A DNA stretch of 64,000 bases from an uncultured Caryophanales bacterium (lineage in GTDB: Bacteria; Bacillota_I; Bacilli_A; RFN20; CAG-826): contig CALELS010000016.1 in NCBI GenBank assembly GCA_937902735.1, positions 1 to 64,000 of the forward strand, read 5' to 3'. How positions within the stretch are numbered: position 1 is the stretch's first letter; the number at the start of each line of letters is the position of its first letter. The position numbers and the translations under genes are program-made. The notes below the pieces were generated by a model. It had not been told where the DNA came from. It was given only the letters and a program-made list of their open reading frames with translations, and did not search any database. This document shows positions 49,992 to 57,277 of the stretch, in pieces.

Positions 49992-50634
49992 TGGAACTTC
50001 AAAAGGAATAGGAAAAGCAGTTGCTATGTATTTCCTTGATCAAGGATATGAAGTAGTAGGAATTGATAAATTATGGTCAACAATTTCACATAAGAATTAC
50101 ACTCATCATGTATTTGATTTATGTAATTCCGATGGACTTCCTACTATAAATTCAATTGATTATATCTTTGTGAATGCTGGTTTACAGAATAGTGAAGATG
50201 ATATTAAAAACAATCTATGCTCTGCTATAAATCTATGTGAAAAATATATGAATGATTCCTCTTTAAAAGGAATATTGTTTAACGCAAGTGCGTCCGCAAG
50301 AAGCGGCTTTGAATTTCCTAATTATGTTGCATCAAAAGCAGGACTTGTAGGATATATGAAAAATGTTGCCTGCCGACTTGCTGATAGGAAAGTAGTTGTT
50401 AATTCTTTATCATTAGGTGGAGTTATTAGTGAATCAAACAAAGAAATAATAGAAAACAAGGAACTCTGGAATAAAGTTATGAAAGTTACTCCACTTAAAA
50501 AATGGGTGACATTAGATGAAGTGGTGGAATGGGTTGATTTCTTATTGATAAAGAACAAATCCGCATCAGGTCAAGACTTCTTAGTTGATAACGGAGAACT
50601 GAATTTAAATAACACATTTGTGTGGCCAAAATAA
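49975..50634 (+). CDS. Short-chain dehydrogenase/reductase
   Basis: The 219-residue protein has MKILISGTSKGIGKAVAMYF (Rossmann glycine motif TGxxxGIG), DYIFVNAGLQN (NNAG equivalent), GILFNASASARSG and the catalytic YVASKAGLVGYMK (Tyr-x-x-x-Lys). It is a classical SDR using NAD(P). It overlaps the riboswitch-controlled transporter gene by 17 nt, so it is in the same operon; a link to queuosine is not known for SDRs and may be accidental. The substrate is unknown. Confidence 0.85.
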   Translation: MKILISGTSKGIGKAVAMYFLDQGYEVVGIDKLWSTISHKNYTHHVFDLCNSDGLPTINSIDYIFVNAGLQNSEDDIKNNLCSAINLCEKYMNDSSLKGILFNASASARSGFEFPNYVASKAGLVGYMKNVACRLADRKVVVNSLSLGGVISESNKEIIENKELWNKVMKVTPLKKWVTLDEVVEWVDFLLIKNKSASGQDFLVDNGELNLNNTFVWPK

Positions 50635-50660
50635 GAAAAATGGGATAATCCCATTTTCTT
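50635..50660. terminator. Bidirectional terminator between convergent genes
   Basis: AAAATGGGAT and ATCCCATTTT form a long stem with A- and T-rich flanks, between the SDR and rubredoxin-like genes. Confidence 0.8.
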
Positions 50661-50675
50661 TAACAAAGTTAATAA

Positions 50676-50810
50676 TTATTCAACTTCTTCGAATTGATCT
50701 TTTGTGGCACCACAAATTGGGCACATATAATCATCAGGCATTTCGCCTTCAAATTCGACTTCATGACCGCAGAGTAAACAACGGTATTTTCTTACTTTCT
50801 TTTCTTCCAT
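50676..50810 (-). CDS. Rubredoxin-like protein, 44 residues
   Basis: The product reads MEEKKVRKYRCLLCGHEVEF and continues FEGEMPDDYMCPICGATKDQF. Two CxxCG/CPxCGA knuckles are spaced as in rubredoxins and rubredoxin-like domains of rubrerythrin, binding one iron. It transfers electrons, often against oxygen stress. The minus-strand ATG has TTGAGG 10 nt upstream. It is transcribed toward the SDR gene and shares the terminator with it. Confidence 0.85.
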   Translation of the reverse strand: MEEKKVRKYRCLLCGHEVEFEGEMPDDYMCPICGATKDQFEEVE

Positions 50811-50895
50811 TTTTCTAACCTCAAAAAACAATATAAAGGATAAAGAACATAATTACCACATTTTTCATTTCTTATTTCTAATAAAATAACGGAAT

Positions 50896-50904
50896 TGATA
50901 TAAT
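50896..50904 (+). promoter_or_regulatory. Extended -10 promoter of the pgpA-cdaA operon
   Basis: TGATATAAT followed by AGAAGCG; the deoD promoter at 54644-54652 (TGCTATAAT) is followed by the same 7 bases. Confidence 0.65.
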
Positions 50905-50937
50905 AGAAGCGAATTAATATTCAAAAGGAGTTTTTAA

Positions 50938-51423
50938 ATGGAAGATTATAGAACAAAATGTATTGAATTATTAGAAAGTAGAGGCGTTACAGTTGATGAT
51001 ATTGCTGAATGCGCTCGCTTCCTCCAAGCAGACTATCACGTTGACTTAAAGAAAGAAGAATTACTTGAATCAGTCATGTCAGTTCTTTCTAAACGTGAAG
51101 TTCAACACGCAATCATGACAGGTATTGAACTTGATATTGCTGCTGAAAAGAAACAAATGAACGATAAAGACCTTCAAGCTATCCTTACACGTGATGAAGG
51201 TTTATATGGTGTTGATGAAGTTCTCGCTTATGGTATTTGCAACCTCTATGGTTCAATTGCTCTTACAAACTTCGGATTCATTGATAAAAAGAAATATGGC
51301 ATCATTGCCAAATTAAATGAAGATGGTAAAGATACAGGCATTGTTAACACAATGATCGATGATATCGTTGGTGCAATTGCTGCTTCTGCTGCTTCTAGAT
51401 TTGCTCACCGCTGGGTTAAATAA
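50938..51423 (+). CDS. Phosphatidylglycerophosphatase A-family protein
   Basis: The 161-residue protein has GVTVDDIAECARFLQADY, VLSKREVQHAIMTGIELDIAAE, EGLYGVDEVLAYGICNLYGSIALTNFGFIDKKKYG and a C-terminal DDIVGAIAASAASRFAHRW. This is the YutG-type PgpA domain of Bacillota, which dephosphorylates phosphatidylglycerol phosphate or a related lipid. AAAGGAG lies 9 nt before the ATG. It is followed after 2 nt by the c-di-AMP cyclase gene. Confidence 0.8.
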   Translation: MEDYRTKCIELLESRGVTVDDIAECARFLQADYHVDLKKEELLESVMSVLSKREVQHAIMTGIELDIAAEKKQMNDKDLQAILTRDEGLYGVDEVLAYGICNLYGSIALTNFGFIDKKKYGIIAKLNEDGKDTGIVNTMIDDIVGAIAASAASRFAHRWVK

Positions 51424-51425
51424 TA

Positions 51426-52235
51426 ATGATTGGATTTAACACTGAGACATCTCAATTAATTTTCACATTAAATAATCCATTAGTTTACATTGAATTAGGT
51501 ATCTCTTTAGTGTTTCTTTTGTTTGCAAACATCTTTGTGTTTAGAACATTAAAAAGAGCTCTCCCAAAAATATTCATTGTTTTAGCAAGTCTAATTGCTT
51601 TAGCTTCATTGGTATTTGGTTTAACTTTCGTTTGGACAATTGTTATTGCTTCAATGATTGTTAGTTTAGTTATTATCTATAACGTAAACGCAGGTGAAGT
51701 TCGCCCAATTGTTTCTAATACCTTATCGAATAAAAGTGACAAATTATTTCATAAAAGAAATAGAATTGCTCCAATTTTTGATAAAGAAGAATTATATGAC
51801 AAGATTGAAGCAACAGTCCGTAGTTTATCTAAAACATCTACTGGTGGTCTTATTACTTTCGAAAGAGGAACTGAATTAACCGACTATGCTAAAAGTGGAA
51901 CAATTTTAAATGCTCCAGTTTCTGCTGAATTATTAGTTACTATTTTCTATCCAGGTACTCGTCTTCATGATGGCGCAGTCATCATTAGAAGAAATATGAT
52001 TTATGCTGCTGCATGTTATTTTGATCCAATCACCAGTGGTCTTACTGGAAAATATGGTTCTCGTCACCGCGCTGCATTAGGTATTTCTAAAGTGAGTGAT
52101 TCAGTTACTATTGTTGTCAGTGAAGAAACTGGACGAGTCTCTCTTGCTGTTGCTGGAGAACTTATCCATGTTAATCTCGATGACTTTAGAAGATTATTCG
52201 AAGAATACATGGCTAGTGAAGCCAAACCTGAATAA
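51426..52235 (+). CDS. cdaA: Diadenylate cyclase CdaA
   Basis: The 269-residue protein has three N-terminal membrane helices (about 18-40, 42-58 and 62-85), then the DAC domain with GGLITFERGTELTDYAKSGT, LHDGAVIIR (DGA motif, near 181) and SRHRAALG (RHR motif, near 212). It makes c-di-AMP, which controls potassium and osmolyte balance. Usual partners ybbR/cdaR and glmM are absent; here the gene is coupled to the PgpA-like gene. It is slightly shorter than B. subtilis CdaA, with all catalytic motifs. Confidence 0.93.
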   Translation: MIGFNTETSQLIFTLNNPLVYIELGISLVFLLFANIFVFRTLKRALPKIFIVLASLIALASLVFGLTFVWTIVIASMIVSLVIIYNVNAGEVRPIVSNTLSNKSDKLFHKRNRIAPIFDKEELYDKIEATVRSLSKTSTGGLITFERGTELTDYAKSGTILNAPVSAELLVTIFYPGTRLHDGAVIIRRNMIYAAACYFDPITSGLTGKYGSRHRAALGISKVSDSVTIVVSEETGRVSLAVAGELIHVNLDDFRRLFEEYMASEAKPE

Positions 52236-52253
52236 GATTAATTACTACAAAAT

Positions 52254-52278
52254 AAGCAACGTCAACGTTGCTTTTTAA
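52254..52278. terminator. Bidirectional terminator after cdaA
   Basis: AAGCAACGT and ACGTTGCTT form the stem, followed by TTTAATTTTC; the 3' side overlaps the end of the opposing gene. Confidence 0.75.
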
Positions 52279-52708
52279 TTTTCTCTAGACTAATGAACTT
52301 AGCTCCAATGTTATTAAATCTTTCAATTAAATCTTTTGATAAATCTTCTTGATGGAATTTTAATGCGGTTTTAATTGGATTTACTACATCATGCACTCCA
52401 ACATAATGGAATGTTTTGAAATTCTCAATCTTATATCTAACTAGATAATTATCTTTATCAATCTTAAATCGTTGAACTATTTCGCCTGTTTTGTAATACC
52501 CCACTCTTCGATAAAGCAGTGGAGTGAAATAATATAGACCACTTTTATATGTACCAATATAGTTTCCCATGCGTTCAAGAACACCTACTCTACCTTTACT
52601 AACAACAATAAAACCAGTGCACATAAATAAAAGAGCACTTACAAAAAGTATCACTACTACGACTAGAGTAATAATTATTGGTTCAGGAATTTCAACAAAT
52701 ATTAACAT
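52262..52708 (-). CDS. Short SPFH/band-7-like membrane protein
   Basis: The 148-residue protein has one membrane helix (about 10-33), then SKGRVGVLERMGNYIGTYKSGLYYFTPLLYRRVGYYKTGEIVQRF, resembling the start of stomatin/SPFH domains (V..G.Gv.er.G.y...l.pGl....P......). The usual long helical part is missing, so it is either a minimal relative or truncated. On the minus strand TAGAAT lies 7 nt before the ATG without a ribosome site. The C-terminus overlaps the cdaA terminator. Confidence 0.55.
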   Translation of the reverse strand: MLIFVEIPEPIIITLVVVVILFVSALLFMCTGFIVVSKGRVGVLERMGNYIGTYKSGLYYFTPLLYRRVGYYKTGEIVQRFKIDKDNYLVRYKIENFKTFHYVGVHDVVNPIKTALKFHQEDLSKDLIERFNNIGAKFISLEKIKKQR

Positions 52709-52775
52709 CTAGATAATTCTAAACATTATTAATACTTTCTTAAAGAAAATAATTAATGTGCTAAAATTAAAAAGC

Positions 52776-53384
52776 ATGAAATATCAAGAATTCTATGACT
52801 TTGTAGTAAAAGTCCATTCTATTGCAAAAATTGGTCTAACTTATTCAAAAGATCCTTATGCTTTAGATAACTATAATCAACTTCAAGAATTGTCTCGTGA
52901 AATGCTTGAAAAATTTATGGACGTCAAATTTGATAAGCCAAATATGTTTACCAAAAATGTCTATCCTACCCCAAATATTTCCGTCAGAACCCTCATATTT
53001 AATGAAAAGAAAGAACTTTTATTGGTAAGAGAAGCTAACTCAAATCTATATTCTTTTCCTGGTGGTTGGGCTGATTTATATGATTCGCCAAGTGAAGCAG
53101 CATTTAATGAAGTGAGCCAGGAAGCAGGAATAGATCCAAAGATTACTCGTCTTGTTGGAGTGCTTAATCGCACCCCATTTAAAGGAGATAAATCTGTTCC
53201 AGAATATGTCATCGTTTTTGAAGGTAGTGTCGAAGGAAAATCATTCCATGACCACACATATGAAACAAATGATGTTGGTTTTTTTTCAATTGATAAACTT
53301 CCGAATATGTCGAAGAAATTATCTATGGATGAAATAAACCGCATCATAAATGCAACCTTAAATGGTGAGGTTATCTTTGATTAA
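52776..53384 (+). CDS. Nudix hydrolase with N-terminal Nudix_hydro domain
   Basis: From the ATG at 52776 the protein has 202 residues. Residues 1-60 match the extra N-terminal domain of ADP-ribose/nucleoside-diphosphate Nudix enzymes (VHSIAKIGLTYSKDPYALDNYNQLQELSRE). The Nudix box reads GGWADLYDSPSEAAFNEVSQEAGI; the Arg of the REUxEE core is Asn and one Glu is Gln, so activity may be changed. TAAAAT lies 8 nt before the ATG, with no ribosome site; the frame also opens from ATG 52758, which is inside the promoter. A GC-rich hairpin follows. Confidence 0.8.
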   Translation: MKYQEFYDFVVKVHSIAKIGLTYSKDPYALDNYNQLQELSREMLEKFMDVKFDKPNMFTKNVYPTPNISVRTLIFNEKKELLLVREANSNLYSFPGGWADLYDSPSEAAFNEVSQEAGIDPKITRLVGVLNRTPFKGDKSVPEYVIVFEGSVEGKSFHDHTYETNDVGFFSIDKLPNMSKKLSMDEINRIINATLNGEVIFD

Positions 53385-53419
53385 TTTATTCAAATCAATC
53401 AATAAATTTTGTAAAATAT

Positions 53420-53461
53420 CCCCAAGAACTCGTATATCTTAAAAATCTTGGGGGTATTTTT
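53420..53461 (+). promoter_or_regulatory. Hairpin that includes the ribosome site of the next gene
   Basis: CCCCAAGA (53420-53427) pairs perfectly with TCTTGGGG (53446-53453). GGGGG of the 3' arm is the only Shine-Dalgarno-like sequence before the ATG at 53462, and TATTTTTATG follows. It can act as terminator of the Nudix gene and as a lock on translation of the next. TAAAAT at 53412-53417 could start a transcript near 53424. Confidence 0.6.
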
Positions 53462-54604
53462 ATGTCTATACCATATAAACAATTTATTCATCCTGTCGAT
53501 AAAGCTGCTATGGAATCAATGAGAGCAGTCCCTGGTTTTGATGCATTATGTAAGAAATTCTCAGAATACATTGATGAAAAAGCATTCAAAATATGTGCAA
53601 CCGCATCATATATAAAGTTAGGACCAGATCAATTTCCTAACATTTATAACAAGCTAATTCCAATTTGTGACAAACTTCAAATTGATGTTCCAGAATTATA
53701 TCTAGCACCAGATGGAGATACTCAAGCGTATGCTTTTGGTGATACTGATATATTTATTGTTTTAGATGCTGGGTTATTTTGGACATTTTCTGAAGAAGAA
53801 ATTGAAACTGTACTAGCAGTTCAATGTGGTCATATTGTTTGTAGACACACCCTATATCTCACTATTGCTAGAGCCATTGACCAAGGAATGGGAGACTCAA
53901 CCGGTCCTGTATCTTTTGTGATTTCAAAAGCAATAAAAGGCGCAGTCTCTTATTGGACTAAATGTGCAAATTTCTCTGCAGATAGAGTAGCAACGTATTA
54001 TTTCCATGATTCCAAACAAGTAGTGGATATGTGTTTCAAACTTGCAGGAGCAGCTCCATATGTACCAGGCCCTAGAAACATTGATTTATTTATTGAACAA
54101 GGAAAGAATTACCAAGAAACAATTAAGAGTTCGTTAATGAATAAAATATTAACTATATTCAATCCATTTAAACTTGATCATCCTCTAGTTGCGTGCCGCG
54201 CCTATAGTGCAACCGAATTTAATAATACTTTTGATTATGAAGAATATGAAAAAAGTATGAGACAAGAAAACTTCAAAAAGATTACTGAAGGGAAAGATGA
54301 ACAATATAATTTCGAACTCAAGTTCTTATACACCAAGAATACAGGAATCCAAGGTTTAGCAAGCAAGATTCGTAATTTCATGAACAATGAAAAATTAAGT
54401 GTGAATCTTCAAGGCGTAGAATTTGATGTTGCACCAAATGGTTCTTGGTCAAAAATACTCAATCATGGAACATATGAAATCATTTTAAAAACCCATAATA
54501 GACGCGCTGAGTATAAGTTATATTTAAACTCTCACACTCGTCTAATCGTTGAATGGAATGATAAAGATGACATGATTGAAGTTAAAGAAGAAATGATTGT
54601 CTAA
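53462..54604 (+). CDS. M48-like protein with destroyed zinc site (pseudoprotease)
   Basis: The 380-residue protein resembles M48/Ste24-type peptidases: ICDKLQIDVPELYLAPDGDTQAYAFG, IFIVLDAGLFWTFSEEEIETVLAVQCGHIVCRH, and FSADRVATYYF in the place of the distal zinc-ligand helix (usually E-x-x-A-D). The active site HExxH is VQCGH here (Val123 and Gln124 by count), so the first zinc His and the catalytic Glu are both gone. Two codons differ, so this is not a single read error. The C-terminal 90 residues look beta-rich. It may have a binding or regulatory role. Expression seems controlled by the hairpin over its ribosome site. Confidence 0.75.
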   Translation: MSIPYKQFIHPVDKAAMESMRAVPGFDALCKKFSEYIDEKAFKICATASYIKLGPDQFPNIYNKLIPICDKLQIDVPELYLAPDGDTQAYAFGDTDIFIVLDAGLFWTFSEEEIETVLAVQCGHIVCRHTLYLTIARAIDQGMGDSTGPVSFVISKAIKGAVSYWTKCANFSADRVATYYFHDSKQVVDMCFKLAGAAPYVPGPRNIDLFIEQGKNYQETIKSSLMNKILTIFNPFKLDHPLVACRAYSATEFNNTFDYEEYEKSMRQENFKKITEGKDEQYNFELKFLYTKNTGIQGLASKIRNFMNNEKLSVNLQGVEFDVAPNGSWSKILNHGTYEIILKTHNRRAEYKLYLNSHTRLIVEWNDKDDMIEVKEEMIV

Positions 54605-54643
54605 ATTTTATAAATAAAAACATTCATTTTTTAATATTCACTT

Positions 54644-54652
54644 TGCTATAAT
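54644..54652 (+). promoter_or_regulatory. Extended -10 promoter of deoD
   Basis: TGCTATAAT; the leader then carries ACACT-AAA-AGTGT (54675-54687) just before AAAGGAG. Confidence 0.65.
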
Positions 54653-54701
54653 AGAAGCGCAAAAATAGAAAAGACACTAAAAGTGTTATAAAGGAGAAAA
54701 T

Positions 54702-55421
54702 ATGCCAACACCACATAATAATGCCGAAAAAGGCCAAATCGCAAAAGTCGTATTAATGCCAGGTGATCCAAATCGTGCTCAATGGATTGCTGATACTTTC
54801 TTACATGATGCCGAACTCGTAAATGATGTTCGTGGTATCAAAACCATTACTGGATATACTGAAAGCGGTAAAAGACTTACCGTTATGGCTTCTGGTATGG
54901 GTCAACCATCAATGGGTTTATATTCAAGAGAACTCTTTGATGCTTATGATGTAGAAACAATCATTAGAGTAGGAACATGTGGTTCATATCAAAAAGAAAT
55001 AGATTTAAAAGATGTCTTAATTTGTTTAGGCGCATGTACTGATGGTAACTGGATGGGTCAATTCCATTTAACAGGTCACTATAGTGCAATTTGTGACTAT
55101 CAATTAATGGCAACTGCTGTTGAAGCTTGTAAAAAACGTAAACAACCATTCCACGTTGGTAATATTTTATCTGCAGATATTTTCTATGATTATGATAAAA
55201 CCGTTTGGGAGAAGTGGGCTGCCCTTAATGTTATGGGTGTTGAAATGGAATCATATGCCCTTTATGTTAACGCTGCATATTTAAAAAGACGTGCTCTAAC
55301 ACTTCTTACCGTTACTGATAACTTTGTTAAAGAAGGAAGACTTTCTACCGAAGAAAGACAACTTGGCCTTCGTAACATGGTTCAAATTGCCATTGATACA
55401 GCTGAAAAATTCGCTGACTAA
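54702..55421 (+). CDS. deoD: Purine-nucleoside phosphorylase
   Basis: The 239-residue protein starts MPTPHNNAEKGQIAKVVLMPGDPNRAQWIAD and has TVMASGMGQPSMGLYSRELF, IIRVGTCGS, VMGVEMESYALY and LLTVTDNF: the DeoD-type hexameric purine-nucleoside phosphorylase. It splits purine nucleosides with phosphate for salvage. The GVEMESYALY loop contacts the ribose. AAAGGAG lies 6 nt before the ATG. The next gene starts 2 nt after its stop. Confidence 0.93.
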   Translation: MPTPHNNAEKGQIAKVVLMPGDPNRAQWIADTFLHDAELVNDVRGIKTITGYTESGKRLTVMASGMGQPSMGLYSRELFDAYDVETIIRVGTCGSYQKEIDLKDVLICLGACTDGNWMGQFHLTGHYSAICDYQLMATAVEACKKRKQPFHVGNILSADIFYDYDKTVWEKWAALNVMGVEMESYALYVNAAYLKRRALTLLTVTDNFVKEGRLSTEERQLGLRNMVQIAIDTAEKFAD

Positions 55422-55423
55422 TT

Positions 55424-56065
55424 ATGGAAAAAATTATCTTTACTGTAGTAGCGAGTGTCTCGTTACTACTCCTCGTCTTATTTTTCGTTATCTTTCCTTT
55501 TGCTAGATATCACTATATAAAAAAACATTTCATTGAAGAATGTGGAAGAAGAATATATCATCTCGCAAATCGATATGATTATTATTTAATCAACCGCCTT
55601 CTTTTAAAAACCATGGATGGCACAAAAATAGATATTGATCATCTTTTATGTGGTAATAAATACATCTATGTGGTCCATGATGAATTCATTAAAGGGGAGC
55701 TCTACGCTAGACTTAACGATAAAAGTTGGATTAAGACTACTAAAGTTAAAAAAGAGATTAGAAAAGAAAAGATTGAAAATATGCTTCTTGTTAACAAAAG
55801 AAGAATAACAACCTTTTCTCAAACTACTAATCTTTCTCTGTCTTTAATTGTTAACATTGTCATCATTAATGATGATTGCAAATTATCTGGCTATGAACAA
55901 GAAGCTAAAAATGTATATTTAGTAAACATTTCATCCTTCAAGAAATTAATTAAAAAGTTAGAAAAAGATAACGTTAAAAACATTAAAGAAAATCAACTTA
56001 AACACGCTATAATTGACATTGCAAATCTAAATGAAAGAAAGAAAAATGTCCAAGAATATAATTAA
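55424..56065 (+). CDS. Membrane-anchored NERD-like protein
   Basis: The 213-residue protein has one N-terminal membrane helix (about 5-27), then a region with LLLKTMDGTKIDIDHLLCGNKYIYVVHDEFIKGELYARLNDKSW. That is the pattern of NERD domains (E-I-D-H, strand, then G-x-I/L and W), except that the usual E-x-K catalytic pair reads HDE here. Nuclease activity is therefore doubtful. It begins 2 nt after deoD and overlaps the next membrane protein gene by about 20 nt, so it is in the deoD operon. Confidence 0.6.
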   Translation: MEKIIFTVVASVSLLLLVLFFVIFPFARYHYIKKHFIEECGRRIYHLANRYDYYLINRLLLKTMDGTKIDIDHLLCGNKYIYVVHDEFIKGELYARLNDKSWIKTTKVKKEIRKEKIENMLLVNKRRITTFSQTTNLSLSLIVNIVIINDDCKLSGYEQEAKNVYLVNISSFKKLIKKLEKDNVKNIKENQLKHAIIDIANLNERKKNVQEYN

Positions 56066-57044
56066 GGAAACCTTTAAAACATATTTTGCTAATTTTTTCT
56101 CTTATCTTTCATATTCATTATTATTCACTTTCTTCATTCTTATTGGACTTGGTGCATCCTATTTCGTGCCACCTCTGCTGGTCTTTTTCATTATTTTCCT
56201 ATTTATTCCCAGTGGATTTGCTCTTCATTTTTCAGTGGTAAATACTAGAAGAGGAGAACCATTTAATTTAGGATTATTTTTTAAAGGTTTTGGTTTATAT
56301 TACAACCCATTTTTTAGAGGTGGATATTGCTCAATTAGAAATATAGTTTTCTCTTTAGTATTATTCCTTGGTTTAACCATTGTTATCTTTGTTCCTTTTG
56401 AAATGTATGAGATATATCACAATAAAGAATTATATGAGATGGTAATGAATGTTGATGCTTTAGATTATGAAGCCTTTTCAAATCTAATCTTTAACAACCA
56501 AACAATAATGGATGGTTTTATGATTTCCTTTAATGTAGCAGGTCTAATATCTTCTTTATTATTCTTTCATCTCCATTTAAGAAGATCATTAATTGTAAAT
56601 AATCAACTATATGTTAAGCATCCTGAATCAATGGGAATGGCCAAACATTTCGGAGGATATCAATTAAAGCTGTTCACTAAACAATTCTATAAAGAGTACT
56701 TGAAGATTATTTATCTTCCACTAATTATCTATTTATTAGGATTTGCTTTGGGATTTTTTATCCATTTCAAATTCTTAGGAACTGAACCAGGAAACCTATT
56801 AGGATTCTCCTATGTCTTTGGAGCAATATTTCTAATCCCTATATATCCTTTTATATCTATATATCTAGATAACATTATTTACTTTAATTTAAATGATTTT
56901 ATTGTTTGTCACGCTAAAAGTGTCATCTACAATCTAAACAGGCTTGCAAGATTCAATCTAGGCGACGAAGAAAAAGAAATGGTAGATAAGCTTATTAACG
57001 AAGCAAACGAAATTATTAATAAGAACAACAATAACAAACAATAG
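56046..57044 (+). CDS. Multi-pass membrane protein of unknown function
   Basis: The protein has about 332 residues from ATG 56046, or 337 from the in-frame ATG at 56031; neither start has a strong ribosome site, and both overlap the NERD-like gene. Six hydrophobic segments are seen (about 15-40, 42-62, 95-118, 165-185, 225-250 and 255-285) with GLYYNPFFRGGYCSIRNIVFSLVLFLG in a loop. The general look is of DUF624-like or similar membrane proteins, but I cannot assign a family. It is the last gene of the deoD operon. Confidence 0.55.
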   Translation: MSKNIIKETFKTYFANFFSYLSYSLLFTFFILIGLGASYFVPPLLVFFIIFLFIPSGFALHFSVVNTRRGEPFNLGLFFKGFGLYYNPFFRGGYCSIRNIVFSLVLFLGLTIVIFVPFEMYEIYHNKELYEMVMNVDALDYEAFSNLIFNNQTIMDGFMISFNVAGLISSLLFFHLHLRRSLIVNNQLYVKHPESMGMAKHFGGYQLKLFTKQFYKEYLKIIYLPLIIYLLGFALGFFIHFKFLGTEPGNLLGFSYVFGAIFLIPIYPFISIYLDNIIYFNLNDFIVCHAKSVIYNLNRLARFNLGDEEKEMVDKLINEANEIINKNNNNKQ

Positions 57045-57113
57045 AATCTATATGATTATTTCTCTTGAATATCTTTGATTCTAGTATTTTTTACCTACTT
57101 GAATGGGTAAAAT

Positions 57114-57138
57114 AAAACAGTGCTTAAGCACTGTTTTT
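57114..57138. terminator. Bidirectional terminator
   Basis: AAAACAGTGCTTAAGCACTG followed by TTTTT; perfect palindrome with A-rich and T-rich ends, serving the plus-strand operon and the minus-strand tRNA-Gly. Confidence 0.85.
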
Positions 57139-57145
57139 CATCATC

Positions 57146-57219
57146 TGGAGCAGATGACGGGAATCGAACCCGCATAGCTACCTTGGCAAGGTAGTGTTCT
57201 ACCACTGAACTACATCTGC
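57146..57219 (-). tRNA. tRNA-Gly (anticodon GCC)
   Basis: On the minus strand: acceptor GCAGATG/CATCTGC, anticodon loop TTGCCAA, T-loop TTCGATT, CCA encoded. Confidence 0.95.
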
Positions 57220-57277
57220 AAATTCAGCGTTTATAATTATAAAGAATGGTGTATAATTACGCAAGAGATATTTTGAT

